DNA from: Oculatella sp. LEGE 06141
GTDB lineage: Bacteria; Cyanobacteriota; Cyanobacteriia; Elainellales; Elainellaceae
Assembly: GCF_015207605.1 (NCBI RefSeq)
Contig: NZ_JADEWO010000014.1
Span: forward strand, 62,001-126,000
Direction: 5' to 3'
DNA: 64,000 bases
This document shows, in pieces, positions 1 to 8,959 of this stretch. A model generated the notes under the pieces. That model was not told the DNA's origin. It was given only the letters and a program-made list of their open reading frames with translations, and ran no database searches. How positions within the stretch are numbered: the first letter of the stretch is position 1; every line of letters begins with the position of its first letter. The position numbers and the translations under genes are program-made.

Positions 1-19
1 AATTTTCTCTGTTATATTC

Positions 20-637
20 CTAGTAGCTCTTGATTAGGCGATGGGCTAATATTTGACTATTGATAAGCTGATAGCGATCGCCATTAAAGCAATAATTCAA
101 CTGTCGTAAGCGATCGCCCTCCATCTGTAACACCTCTAAACAGGGTAGAGCCTGACCCCGGTTTTCTCCTACTTGAAATAGCGGTTTGTTCGCTGGAAGG
201 TTTGGGTTTAGATAGTTCTGGAACACTTCTACTGCGGGTTGATTCTCTCTTAACCAGTAGCCAGCGTAAAGACAGCCTAATGCCCCACACAACTTGGGAG
301 TGTTGAAATTAAATAGCGTCAGTTTGCTGTCTTTTCCGTCTACAGTCCAGGCAAGCAGGTTTTCTTTGGCTTGTGCTATGTCCAGATCAGTATTTGCTTG
401 AATCACCTGTTCTAAAACAGGTTCAGAGACTATTGCTGTCGCTTTTTGCCAGGGAACCGTTGCTGCACTGGAACTGCAACTTGCCACGCCAATAAGTACT
501 GATAACAGCAGAAAAAGGCTAAAACCGACGCGAAACCAGTATCCTAACTGCCATAACCAGTGAGGTGGTGCAGGGATGGTGGATGGGCTCAGTTCCTGCT
601 GCTGAGTTGAAGCCAGTTTTGAAGCTGAATCTGTCAT
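20..637 (-). CDS. Membrane-anchored hypothetical protein
   Basis: I do not recognise this family. An N-terminal segment rich in Ser, Thr and Pro is followed at about residues 30-55 by a hydrophobic stretch ending in VASCSSSA, so it is either a transmembrane anchor or a lipoprotein-like export signal. The rest looks extracytoplasmic and has several cysteines (KLCGALGC, LPCLE, NYCFNG). I chose the ATG at 637 because AAGGA lies 8 nt upstream; an in-frame extension to 682 has no better site. It is the last visible gene of the leftward operon that begins with the exported proteins at 3.9 kb. The neighbouring peptidoglycan hydrolase suggests a cell-envelope or conjugation role, which is inference only. 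Confidence 0.6.
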   Translation of the reverse strand: MTDSASKLASTQQQELSPSTIPAPPHWLWQLGYWFRVGFSLFLLLSVLIGVASCSSSAATVPWQKATAIVSEPVLEQVIQANTDLDIAQAKENLLAWTVDGKDSKLTLFNFNTPKLCGALGCLYAGYWLRENQPAVEVFQNYLNPNLPANKPLFQVGENRGQALPCLEVLQMEGDRLRQLNYCFNGDRYQLINSQILAHRLIKSY

Positions 638-662
638 AGCGGGTTTCCTTTTCAACTTGCAC

Positions 663-1220
663 TCACTGCTGAACCTGAACATTCGCGGGAACCGTAATGC
701 CTAACTGCCGGAGTGCCCAGACTTCCTCTGCAAACCAGGTAGGATTCTGGGTGGAGGCTGCGCCCTGCCTGACCTGTTGTTGGAAGCGATCTTTACCAAG
801 CCGTTGAATCTCTCGCCGGAATCGTGCCAATGTCAATTGTTGAGCGACGGACTGGGGAACAACACTAGCAAAGGGAATGCGATCGCCCATTGGGTTAAAA
901 AACACTTCCTCGCAGCGTCCATTCGTGACTGCGATGATCAAATTAGTTGGCGCTTGGCTGTTTTCGGTATAGGTTGCTAGTAAGTAATAGTCCTTGCCTT
1001 GTAATCGACTAGAGCCGATCAGTTCACTCCGAACAATGGGTTGCCGGGTTTGTTGGGGAATACAACGACTGACGGTTTCTGGGATTCCAGGGGTTTGAGC
1101 ATCAAGCGGAAGATACCCTAACCCGATAGTGAGTAGCATACCCACCGCTAAAGGTAGCCAGAAGGTTGCAGTCAAACGTCTGCCAATGGATCTCAGTGAA
1201 AATCGCTGCTGGGGTTGCAT
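663..1220 (-). CDS. Exported or membrane-anchored hypothetical protein
   Basis: A basic N-terminus (RFSLRSIGRRL) is followed by a hydrophobic core at about residues 18-40 and then an Ala-Gln-rich junction, so this looks like a signal peptide or an N-terminal anchor. The mature part is about 145 residues and I do not recognise it. The start at 1220 is well supported: AAGGAGG stands 8 nt upstream, whereas the longer open frame to 1304 overlaps the gene before it. It begins 13 nt after the stop of the M23 peptidase gene and ends 25 nt before the next gene, so the three are very likely co-transcribed and act together in the envelope. Confidence 0.65.
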   Translation of the reverse strand: MQPQQRFSLRSIGRRLTATFWLPLAVGMLLTIGLGYLPLDAQTPGIPETVSRCIPQQTRQPIVRSELIGSSRLQGKDYYLLATYTENSQAPTNLIIAVTNGRCEEVFFNPMGDRIPFASVVPQSVAQQLTLARFRREIQRLGKDRFQQQVRQGAASTQNPTWFAEEVWALRQLGITVPANVQVQQ

Positions 1221-1233
1221 GGTTGATTCCTCC

Positions 1234-3645
1234 TTAGAATTGAACCCGCTGTCTGGGATTGATGGAAGAGCCGCTGCGCCAGTTGCCGGGGGTAGCACCT
1301 TCAATCACTTCAAAGTGGAGGTGGGGTCCAGTGCCCAAGCCGCTTTGTCCACTACGGGCGATCGCCTGCCCCTGCCGAACAGCCGTGCCAGTGCTCACGT
1401 CCATTGAATCCAGGTGAGCATAGAGCGTCATCCTGCCATTGGCATGTTCCACAATCATGGTTTTGCCATAGCCCGAAAGCCAACCTGCGTAAAGAACCTT
1501 GCCACCATCAGCCGCTCGAACCGGTGTCCCGATTGGTGCGCCAATATCAATGCCAGCGTGATTGGAGCTACAACTGGCACAAGGACTGGAGCGAGAACCA
1601 AACTCACTGGTTACTGGAAAGCCTGGAGCAGGGTTGGTTAGCCTTCCAGTAGCTCGTCCGGGTGTCCCACTGTTCGAGGCTGTATCATTGCTTTTTGTTC
1701 CAGAGGCATTAGCAGTTGTCCGGGTCGCACTGGGAGCACAGGTGAGTGTGCCATTGCCACCGTTGCGATAGCGAGTCACAGCAGTGCGACCGTAATCTCG
1801 TAGACTCAGACGACCTAATGCATCGGAGCTTCCCCCATCCACACGGCTGTAATCGCCACCGAAATGTTTTTGGGCAACCCGTTCTAAGAGGCGATCGCCC
1901 GTAAAGGGTTGTCCTGTCGTTGGATCAATCTGTCCTCGCGTCACCTGAATTTTATTGGCAAGGTCTGCCATAAAGGCACGATCCTGATCAGCAGGTGGAA
2001 AGAATTGAAACAGTTCTGCTTCAGTGGGTTGGTAGCCCTGTCCAATGCGATTTAAGAATCCCTGCCCGCCTGGCTTTGCAGCAATTAACTGGACTGCATA
2101 GGGGTTGTAACTCATGAACTGGTAGCGACCTAACCCCCGTCCACAATTGCTTCCGCCATCCGCACATGTATGAACTCCGACTGCCTGGTAACCGCCACTT
2201 CCAGCACTTTCGATGCTGGCGATCGATTCTGCCAGTGCGTTTAGATCAATGCCTTGCATGGACTGTGCTGATACAGGCTGACTACTGCCGTCTAAAGAAC
2301 AGGGGTTGCCCTCATTTTGATTCCCAGCCCCAGTTTGGCTACTTCCGGACTCTTGGCTAGCCCCAGTGGGTTGAGAGGCAGCGGCAGCTCGTTGATCGCT
2401 CAAATCTCCGACAAACATCAAAGCATTAACTTTGTAGGTAAAGAACGGCACCGGACCAATGAAATAGGGTGTACAGCCCAGCGCGTTAGCACAGAAACGG
2501 AAGAATAGGGCAGTGTCTACGGTATCCGTGGGTTCATCCGGCTCCATCACCACGACTTTGAAAGCAGAACCGAAGGGCAAGCGTCCTGTAGGTTCTCGAC
2601 CACCATTCACCGATCGCAAAACGCCCCAACCACCCTGGACTTCCTGATATTTTCCTGAGATCCATTGCTTTCCTTCCAGCCTGCCACGCGCACTACGTCC
2701 AGCGTTCTCCAGATCATCCAGTTCAACATAGGCGCAATCGGTTTCAGCACAGGGCACAGAAAAGCCCTGAACATCAGAGCCAGAAATGGTGTTGTTGCGT
2801 TGTGCCTCTGCTGGACCATATACCTGATCGATCCGCATGACTAGACTACCCAGTTCAGCAATTGGGTTGGGCATTGACCCTAATGGCACCTGACCCAACC
2901 CTGGAATACCTTTCACAAAGCTGTTCATCCAGCCCTCAAATTGTTGGAGCTGAACGGCTTCCAGGTTGGGAATGGAGCTGACAGGAAAGCGAGAAAGATC
3001 AATCTCCTTTAAGCGTAGCTGTCCAATCTGGGGATTCTGTGCCAGCACTCCAGCCAGGGTTTGATCAGAGACATTAATGCCTACGGCTTTGGCAGCGAGA
3101 AGAGCCGCGACAGGGGCGATCGCCCGGACATTAGTTTGTGCTAGCCCCGGTACCACTTTTGTTAAATGGCTCAGGGTTTGATCGGCTGCCAGCGTAAACG
3201 CACTCAGAGCCACTTGATTGAGATCGAGGTTGGTGAGGTGGGCGATCGCCCCTGGCGAAAAGACTTCTGCCTGAAATGCCTGCGAGATATCCCCCAGCTT
3301 CAAATACTGATCGGGAGTCATGCCAGCACTCCAACGACGGCTCAGGTCGTACCCTAACGCTTGGCTGTAGGACTTGTCATCGATCGAGCCAGAGCGACTA
3401 ATACCCGGCATCTGCGATAAAGAGATCCGGTTCCAGTCGGGCAACAAAACTTGCGTTGCAGGCAATCCAGATTGACTCCCTGCAATTTCTAGAATTCGCG
3501 TGGGTAGGCTGCCGTCGTTGATCGTGCGAGCAGACGCAGGTGCAACAAACCCACAAAGGCTGATGACAATCAAGCACAGCGAAATGATCCATGCCAGAAC
3601 ACGCTGCCTTTTGAAGCCGTCTGGCATTCTCAGTGGGGTATTCAT
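1234..3645 (-). CDS. Exported peptidoglycan hydrolase, muramidase-like plus M23 endopeptidase
   Basis: This 803-residue protein starts with a clear export signal: a basic N-terminus, a hydrophobic core at residues 17-35 and APASA just before a probable cleavage point. A long unrecognised region follows. At about residues 470-620 lies a lysozyme/transglycosylase-like segment (IESAGSGGY, GRGLGRYQFMSYNP). The last 120 residues are a peptidase M23 domain with zinc-binding motifs HAGIDIG and HLHFE. Enzymes with two cell-wall-cutting activities are typical of conjugation machines, where they open the wall for a type IV secretion channel. The neighbouring small exported proteins fit that role. The M23 call is firm; the muramidase part and the conjugation role are inference. 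Confidence 0.8.
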   Translation of the reverse strand: MNTPLRMPDGFKRQRVLAWIISLCLIVISLCGFVAPASARTINDGSLPTRILEIAGSQSGLPATQVLLPDWNRISLSQMPGISRSGSIDDKSYSQALGYDLSRRWSAGMTPDQYLKLGDISQAFQAEVFSPGAIAHLTNLDLNQVALSAFTLAADQTLSHLTKVVPGLAQTNVRAIAPVAALLAAKAVGINVSDQTLAGVLAQNPQIGQLRLKEIDLSRFPVSSIPNLEAVQLQQFEGWMNSFVKGIPGLGQVPLGSMPNPIAELGSLVMRIDQVYGPAEAQRNNTISGSDVQGFSVPCAETDCAYVELDDLENAGRSARGRLEGKQWISGKYQEVQGGWGVLRSVNGGREPTGRLPFGSAFKVVVMEPDEPTDTVDTALFFRFCANALGCTPYFIGPVPFFTYKVNALMFVGDLSDQRAAAASQPTGASQESGSSQTGAGNQNEGNPCSLDGSSQPVSAQSMQGIDLNALAESIASIESAGSGGYQAVGVHTCADGGSNCGRGLGRYQFMSYNPYAVQLIAAKPGGQGFLNRIGQGYQPTEAELFQFFPPADQDRAFMADLANKIQVTRGQIDPTTGQPFTGDRLLERVAQKHFGGDYSRVDGGSSDALGRLSLRDYGRTAVTRYRNGGNGTLTCAPSATRTTANASGTKSNDTASNSGTPGRATGRLTNPAPGFPVTSEFGSRSSPCASCSSNHAGIDIGAPIGTPVRAADGGKVLYAGWLSGYGKTMIVEHANGRMTLYAHLDSMDVSTGTAVRQGQAIARSGQSGLGTGPHLHFEVIEGATPGNWRSGSSINPRQRVQF

Positions 3646-3668
3646 GACAGTAGAAAGGGTTGAGGGAA

Positions 3669-3974
3669 TTAAAGCTCCAGTTCGGGTGCAGAAAAGGTAC
3701 GCTCTGTTTTCGACTGGTAAGCAGAACCCTTGCCATAGCCTTTTAAGTGAGGGTTGGGGTTGGCGGCTGATTCTGAGTAAGGCGTATCGCCAAAATTTTG
3801 TTCAAAGATGTTTTCCTGATAGCCATCACTGAAGTGATCGGTTTGCCAGGGATTGGTGCCTGCCCCAGTGATCGATTGTTCGCCACTAGCGACAGAGGTT
3901 TGATAACCACCCGTTTGGTAACCGCTACTACTGTCAGGATTGGCATTGAAATCGGGGGTTGATTCAGTGTTCAT
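3669..3974 (-). CDS. Small Ser/Asn/Gly-rich hypothetical protein
   Basis: This is a low-complexity hydrophilic protein of about 101 residues, rich in Ser, Asn, Gly, Thr and Tyr, with repeated GYQ motifs (GYQTGG, GYQTSV, GYQENI) and no hydrophobic segment. I recognise no domain. An ATG at 3989 would add five residues; neither start has a convincing ribosome-binding site. It is the first gene of the leftward operon, 24 nt ahead of the M23 hydrolase, and is divergent from the gene at 4109. It may be a disordered partner of the envelope proteins, but nothing in the sequence proves this. Confidence 0.5.
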   Translation of the reverse strand: MNTESTPDFNANPDSSSGYQTGGYQTSVASGEQSITGAGTNPWQTDHFSDGYQENIFEQNFGDTPYSESAANPNPHLKGYGKGSAYQSKTERTFSAPELEL

Positions 3975-4108
3975 CGCGCAAGCATCCATACGAAACGATA
4001 TGCTTGCCAGCCTATAAAGCCAGACCTGGGAGTGACCTCAACCAGGTGGATAACAACGCTCCAGCCAATTGGCTGTTTGTAGGGACATTCCTACAGGAGG
4101 CTTGCGCT

Positions 4109-4783
4109 GTGGATCAACTGAGTTTTATTCCCGAAGAGTTGGTGCGAACCCTTCAACAAGGGAAAGATGCTGCTAACCCAGACACCCGTTGCTCATCTAG
4201 CACGCTGGAAATGTTGCGCCTTTTGGCATCCCTCGATGTTCCCAAAGAATTGCTAGCGTGCATGTTGGAAATGGCAGAGTTTTCCATCCATCATGTCCGT
4301 TATCTAGTAGGACCATTGGTATTACATCGAAGTCTGTGGGGTGATGCAACTCCAGGTTGGTTAAAGGTTGCCTGTGTGCAAGATCGGTTTGAACTCATCC
4401 TTTCCGAGTATGAACAGGAGCAAGTTGGAGACTACGCTACACCTACGGAAGTATTAGCTTATATGATGCTTGCCACGATGGAAGCGCCGATGCATCGAAA
4501 TTATGTTGATCTCTATCTTTGGTCGGGAAATGAGGTCATGAAAAAACACAATCGGTTGCCCGAAAACGCAACCAGTTTTTATGAGTTGATTGGTGGGCAT
4601 CCGATTGAATTCAGCACAGTCAAAAATGATTTTCAAGATCTGAGCCGATCAATTCGTCGAAGCGTGGTGAAGCACGCAGCTCAACAGGGATGGGGAAAGC
4701 GGCGCAATCGGAAAAAGGCAGAAGCAATCTCAGTTGACCCAGCTCAAGTATCCGATCAGCCAGAACAGGTCAGTTTGTTCTGA
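4109..4783 (+). CDS. Hypothetical protein with C-terminal sliding-clamp-type motif
   Basis: This 224-residue protein belongs to no family I recognise. The middle is helical in character and a basic stretch (GWGKRRNRKKAE) lies near the C-terminus. The very last residues are QVSLF, which matches the pentapeptide used by bacterial proteins to bind the DNA polymerase III beta clamp (consensus QL[SD]LF). The GTG at 4109 is preferred because AGGAGG lies 8 nt upstream; the frame stays open to 3959 but without a site. The stop is 3 nt before the DNA polymerase gene, so the two are probably coupled. A role in plasmid replication is likely, by context and tail motif. Confidence 0.6.
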   Translation: MDQLSFIPEELVRTLQQGKDAANPDTRCSSSTLEMLRLLASLDVPKELLACMLEMAEFSIHHVRYLVGPLVLHRSLWGDATPGWLKVACVQDRFELILSEYEQEQVGDYATPTEVLAYMMLATMEAPMHRNYVDLYLWSGNEVMKKHNRLPENATSFYELIGGHPIEFSTVKNDFQDLSRSIRRSVVKHAAQQGWGKRRNRKKAEAISVDPAQVSDQPEQVSLF

Positions 4784-4786
4784 ATC

Positions 4787-6664
4787 ATGAGCAATGCCGG
4801 AGATGGTTGGTGCTACCGCCCCTGCAAGCTAGTCCTCCATCCATTTCCGATTATGCCTGCCTCCCAAACTCACCCTCATTTGAAAGATAGAACCTATCAA
4901 CTGATTACGTCGGGGAAAGAACTTGAATCGGCACTACGTTGGCGTAGCCTCGTCGGAGGAGAATCGCTAGAACAGCCTCCCATGTTTGGATTAGACTGCG
5001 AGACAACAGGGTTAGATCCTCACATTCATACAATTCGGCTCATTCAGCTTGCAGTCCCCCATCAGCCAGTGATGCTCATTGATTTACCCCAGATTGCTCC
5101 CTGCGATCGCCACCCACTGCAACAGATCCTCTCCAGCCCTGTGCTTAAGATTACTCACAACGGCAAATTTGACTGGCAATTCCTTGCCCAGGCAGGACTC
5201 CAACCTGCTTCTCCCTTCTTCGATACACAACTTGCCTATCGAGTGCTGACAGCAGGACTGAAAACCAGTCTCTCGTTGCAGACGCTTGCTCAAAAGCTAT
5301 TGAATATAGAGCTGGATAAAACCCAACAGGTCAGTGATTGGAGCCAGCCCCTAACTTCAAAACAGTTACAGTACGCGGCGTTGGATGCAGCAATTTTGTT
5401 AAAGTTATACCCGATTCTAGTCAAGAAGTTAGAGCGATCGCACCTCCTCAAAATTGCCCAACTGGAGTTTCACTGTATGCCTGCGGTAGCTCAGATGGAG
5501 CTGAATGGGATGTTGCTGGATCTCTCACGCTGGCAAACATTGGGGGCAAAGCTAGAGAGCGATCGGGATGCGGCACTTCATCAGCTCAGCCAACTCCGGA
5601 TCGCTGGTAACGCTCAGATGTCCTTACTGCCGGAGATGACGGATACGATTAACCCAAACTCTCCCCAACAGGTGCTTGCAGCGCTTCAGGCATTTGGCAT
5701 TCCAGTAAACTCGACCAATCAAAAGGAGCTGGTTCCCATGGCGAAACAATATCCTGTGATCCGAGCGTTGTTGGATTACCGCCACCTTTCCAAAATTACT
5801 GCTACTTTTGCCGATAGCCTGCCCAAGCATATCCATCCGGTGACAGGGAGGATTCACCCGACCTACTATCAGCTTGGAGCCAGGTCGGGTCGCTTCTCTT
5901 GCCGTAACCCGCCCCTGCAAACCATTCCTCGCAATGCCGCTGCTCGAAACTGTTTTGTCGCTGCACCGGGTTATCAGATAGTACAAGCGGACTATTCTCA
6001 GATTGAACTGAGGATTGTTGCCCGTTTGAGTGGCGATGCTCAGATGCAACGAGCCTATCGCAGGGGTGAGGATCTGCATCGGCTAACAGCAGCCCTCGTC
6101 ACTGGCAAAGCGATCGACGCGGTGAGTGAGGAAGATCGTCGGCTTGCCAAAGCTATTAACTTTGGGCTGATCTATGGTATGGGTGCTGCCAAACTTCAGA
6201 GCTATGCTGAGACGAAGTATGGAGTCACTCTATCGTTGGAGGAGGCAAAGGCATTCCGGAAACGGTTCTTTGAAGCCTACACCGGAGTAGCAGGATGGCA
6301 TGAGACGATTAAGCGCAGTTACATTCGGGGCATAAAGGAGAGCCGTACACTGGCAGGACGGCGGCGCAGGTGGGCGGATAAACCCAGGCTGGCAGAGCTG
6401 CTGAATCATCCAGTCCAGGGGTTAAATGCTGACATCACGAAATTGGCGTTAGTGAAACTCAACAAAGTGCTGGTAGAGACAGAAGCGAAGCTGATTTGCA
6501 CAGTTCATGACGAAATCCTGCTGGAGTGTCTTGTTGCCGAAGCGAAGCACATCAGTTATCTCTTACATTGCTGCATGGTTGCAGCAGCTCGGAAGTTTCT
6601 GCGTCCGATCCCAGTGGTCGTGGACATCAAAGTTTCATCTAGTTGGGGTGGCGATGAGGCTTAG
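4787..6664 (+). CDS. Family A DNA polymerase (3'-5' exonuclease and polymerase, no 5' nuclease)
   Basis: This protein copies DNA with a proofreading domain. The N-terminal third is a DEDD exonuclease: GLDCETTG near residue 70, HNGKFDW, and YAALDA. The polymerase part carries motif A (ADYSQIEL, about residue 401), motif B (AKAINFGLIYGMG, about 457) and motif C (VHDEI, about 574), so all catalytic carboxylates are present. At 625 residues it lacks the 5' nuclease of chromosomal Pol I and resembles the shorter enzymes of phages and large cyanobacterial plasmids. An ATG at 4853 is an alternative start; the upstream one is kept because it lies 3 nt after the preceding stop. It probably serves plasmid replication or repair. 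Confidence 0.9.
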   Translation: MSNAGDGWCYRPCKLVLHPFPIMPASQTHPHLKDRTYQLITSGKELESALRWRSLVGGESLEQPPMFGLDCETTGLDPHIHTIRLIQLAVPHQPVMLIDLPQIAPCDRHPLQQILSSPVLKITHNGKFDWQFLAQAGLQPASPFFDTQLAYRVLTAGLKTSLSLQTLAQKLLNIELDKTQQVSDWSQPLTSKQLQYAALDAAILLKLYPILVKKLERSHLLKIAQLEFHCMPAVAQMELNGMLLDLSRWQTLGAKLESDRDAALHQLSQLRIAGNAQMSLLPEMTDTINPNSPQQVLAALQAFGIPVNSTNQKELVPMAKQYPVIRALLDYRHLSKITATFADSLPKHIHPVTGRIHPTYYQLGARSGRFSCRNPPLQTIPRNAAARNCFVAAPGYQIVQADYSQIELRIVARLSGDAQMQRAYRRGEDLHRLTAALVTGKAIDAVSEEDRRLAKAINFGLIYGMGAAKLQSYAETKYGVTLSLEEAKAFRKRFFEAYTGVAGWHETIKRSYIRGIKESRTLAGRRRRWADKPRLAELLNHPVQGLNADITKLALVKLNKVLVETEAKLICTVHDEILLECLVAEAKHISYLLHCCMVAAARKFLRPIPVVVDIKVSSSWGGDEA

Positions 6665-6775
6665 GGAATAGTTTTGCCTTTATGACGAGCCAAGTTTTCC
6701 CTAACCAAAAGCAGTACAGGTGAATCTGGACTTAGGGAATAAAAACAAGCTAAAGATCCCTAAGTATTCCCTAAG
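6661..6775. repeat. Repeated TTAGGGAA...TTCCCTAA inverted elements
   Basis: The strings TTAGGGAAT and TTCCCTAA occur as facing arms at 6661-6704 (about 28-nt loop) and again at 6731-6775, where the second set has two right arms (TCCCTAAG and TTCCCTAAG). The same motif pair recurs at 24201-24246 behind the primase gene. No long T-run follows, so simple terminators are unlikely. Spaced arms around a recurrent core look more like binding sites for a plasmid-encoded DNA-binding protein, or an iteron-like element. The arms are seen directly; the role is inferred. Confidence 0.5.
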
Positions 6776-6802
6776 CAAATTTTGCGGACTCAGGGGTGGG
6801 AG

Positions 6803-7123
6803 ATGCCAAAGCGGAGCAAAGCAGGGCGATTGATTCAGGAACTCCAAGATTGGAGTGATGAAGAGCTAGGGGATCTGGCTGAAATGATTCAGGGGCTATT
6901 GGAGTCACGGCGGGAGGAGGCAGAGGAGGAGAACCAGGAGACTCGTGAGGATGGCACACCGCTGGGGAAGCACGGGGGACGAGGGCATATTGAGCTGAAG
7001 ATGATTCCTGACTCTAGGACGGGTAAGGCTTATGGGCCTTACCGTTATCTGCGCTACTGGGGCATAACGAAGAAGGGGACGATGGGGTTGAAAAGTGTGT
7101 ATCTAGGTAAAGGTGACAGATGA
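6803..7123 (+). CDS. Small conserved-looking hypothetical protein
   Basis: This is a 106-residue protein. The N-terminal half is helical and very acidic (LQDWSDEELGDLAEM, then a Glu-rich run). The C-terminal half is compact and aromatic with GGRGHIEL, GPYRYLRYW and LKSVYLGK, which looks like a small beta-rich domain, perhaps nucleic-acid binding. I do not recognise the family. Start choice is uncertain: the ATG at 6803 directly follows GGGTGGGAG, and an ATG at 6782 is also in frame. It stands alone between the TTAGGGAA elements and the AT-rich cassette. Confidence 0.55.
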   Translation: MPKRSKAGRLIQELQDWSDEELGDLAEMIQGLLESRREEAEEENQETREDGTPLGKHGGRGHIELKMIPDSRTGKAYGPYRYLRYWGITKKGTMGLKSVYLGKGDR

Positions 7124-7537
7124 AGCACTCCATTGATTGTTCCTTCATAAGATGGGAAAAAGGTACCTATAGGACCCAGGCAGACATTTTTCCAAAAAGA
7201 CCGTTTAAGCAAGTTTAGAGAGAGGGACGTAAGTATTTTCAGATTTGTAAAACTCAGTACACGATCATAAAATATTTTACTTTATAAAGATATTTTTAAA
7301 GTTTCAACCTGATCAACCCCAAAACGGGTAGCTTGTACAGGATGGTTAATCTGCTTCGCTACCGATTCGTTCAAGATAGTTGTTCATTGCTTAATCACCA
7401 TCTTAAAAATTTTGGTTTCTCAGAAGGAGTAGCAGTTTATACCATTCAAATATAGGCTCTTTCAAATTTTTGATGAGACGACTATAAAAACATAAACATA
7501 TTTCCTGATCCTGTGCATAGAACAACGTAATTCTGTA
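7124..7537. other. AT-rich intergenic region upstream of the ATPase/STAND cassette
   Basis: No credible open reading frame was found here. The central part (about 7255-7310) is very AT-rich. Base composition changes visibly from the GC-richer left neighbour to the AT-rich cassette, so a transfer junction may lie in this stretch. No clear inverted repeats, attachment site or tRNA end was recognised. A promoter for 7538 is expected here, but no strong -35/-10 pair could be assigned. Confidence 0.4.
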
Positions 7538-8956
7538 GTGTCAAATTTCTACACCCCAATGACTTTACTGGAAGAATTCTTCAAAGCCACTAATCCTAAC
7601 AAAACTTTGGTATATGCAAGCGAGCAAGATAGACAGTATTACATTGATTTTTCTGAAGTTCGAGGTGGTCGAGCTATTGAAAAGCTAAAGCGCAACATTG
7701 TCTCTCAACCAGATCTTCCAACTTGTAGGCTATTCACTGGACATATTGGATGTGGTAAGTCTACAGAGCTGCACCGACTAGAAGCTGAATTAGGCAAAGA
7801 AAATTTTTATACTATTTACTTCTCTGCCTCTCAAGGCTTAGAGAGCCTAGAAGATGTTGAGATTGGTGATGTTTTATTAACTATTGCTCAAATTGTGAGC
7901 AAAAATCTAGAGGAAGCGAAAGACATAAAAATCAGCTTACAACCAAAAGGGCTAAGAGATTTTCTAGAAAAAACCGCTAAACTTTTACTGACAGAAATAG
8001 AACTGAATGAAATAGGGTGGACGTTGCCCGGAGGAACTACTAGCGGGAATGCAAACCGCTCAGGAGACTTTTCCATTAGTGCTGGAATTTTCAAGCTTAC
8101 TGGAAAAGCTAAAGTCGATAGATCATTTCGCGACAAGCTTAAAGCCTACGCAGGAGCACACAGAACTGAGATTGTTAGAGGAATTAACCAAGAAATTCTA
8201 AATCCAGCTGTTGAGCAGTTAAAACGTAATCCAAATAATAAAGCAGGTTTAGCCATTATTATTGATGGACTTGACCTTTTAAAGAATCCTCCAACTCAGC
8301 AAGCACAACTTTTTCTATCAGAAGAATTACGTCAGTTAGAGTGCCATGTAATCTACACAATTCCACTGGGGCTAATCTTCTCGAATAAAGGAAATGAATT
8401 GGCTCAAAGATATGGAGCAGATGCTACCGTGTTGCCTATGGTACCAGTCAAATCACGAAATGGTGACAAATATTCTAAAGGGATGCAACTAATGTACCGA
8501 CTAGCATTAGCGAGGGCATTCCCAATTGAAGAGAAAGCTTGCGAATCGAAAGTATTAATTGAGCAACTTTTTGATTGTGAAGAGAGCTTAATACAGTTAT
8601 GTCAAGTTAGTGGTGGACATATTCGTAAATTTCTACAGCTCCTAAATGAGTGGATAAATGAAGATTGGAATTTACCTCTTTCTCGTGAAGGCTTAAACCG
8701 TGTAGTTCAACACAATACTAACTCTTTGCTGAGACCAATTGACGATAATGAATGGAGTTTATTGCTTAATGTATATCAATCGAAGAAACCCGGTCAAGGT
8801 GATGACGAAAAAATGCGTGAATATCAAGCTTTGATTCATGACATGTTCATATATGAATACTATGGTGAGGATAGGCGATCCTGGTTTGATGTCAATCCTC
8901 TAATCATAGAATCCGAAGAGTTTCTAGAAAAGCTTGGGAAACTAAAGGAGCTTTAA
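7538..8956 (+). CDS. P-loop ATPase, first gene of putative defence pair
   Basis: This 472-residue protein has a Walker A motif GHIGCGKST at about residues 68-76 and a Walker B stretch AIIIDGLDLL at about 240, placing it in the AAA/KAP-like P-loop ATPases. The N-terminus (LVYASEQDRQYYIDFSEVRGG) precedes the loop as in many ATP-binding regulators of cyanobacteria. No nuclease or membrane part is visible. Start is GTG 7538, or ATG 7559; neither has a strong ribosome-binding site. Its stop is 3 nt ahead of the STAND gene, so both are certainly one operon. Base composition is AT-rich and I found no GCGATCGC octamer, unlike the flanks. A role as sensor or activator of its partner is inference. Confidence 0.75.
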   Translation: MSNFYTPMTLLEEFFKATNPNKTLVYASEQDRQYYIDFSEVRGGRAIEKLKRNIVSQPDLPTCRLFTGHIGCGKSTELHRLEAELGKENFYTIYFSASQGLESLEDVEIGDVLLTIAQIVSKNLEEAKDIKISLQPKGLRDFLEKTAKLLLTEIELNEIGWTLPGGTTSGNANRSGDFSISAGIFKLTGKAKVDRSFRDKLKAYAGAHRTEIVRGINQEILNPAVEQLKRNPNNKAGLAIIIDGLDLLKNPPTQQAQLFLSEELRQLECHVIYTIPLGLIFSNKGNELAQRYGADATVLPMVPVKSRNGDKYSKGMQLMYRLALARAFPIEEKACESKVLIEQLFDCEESLIQLCQVSGGHIRKFLQLLNEWINEDWNLPLSREGLNRVVQHNTNSLLRPIDDNEWSLLLNVYQSKKPGQGDDEKMREYQALIHDMFIYEYYGEDRRSWFDVNPLIIESEEFLEKLGKLKEL

Positions 8957-8959
8957 CTT

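Noticed and set aside
2166-2819. Small plus- and minus-strand frames within the M23 hydrolase gene
   Set aside because: No start signals and fully inside the hydrolase coding region.
3959-4108. Upstream extension of the clamp-motif gene
   Set aside because: The extra 50 codons start at TTG with no ribosome-binding site, while GTG 4109 has a good AGGAGG.
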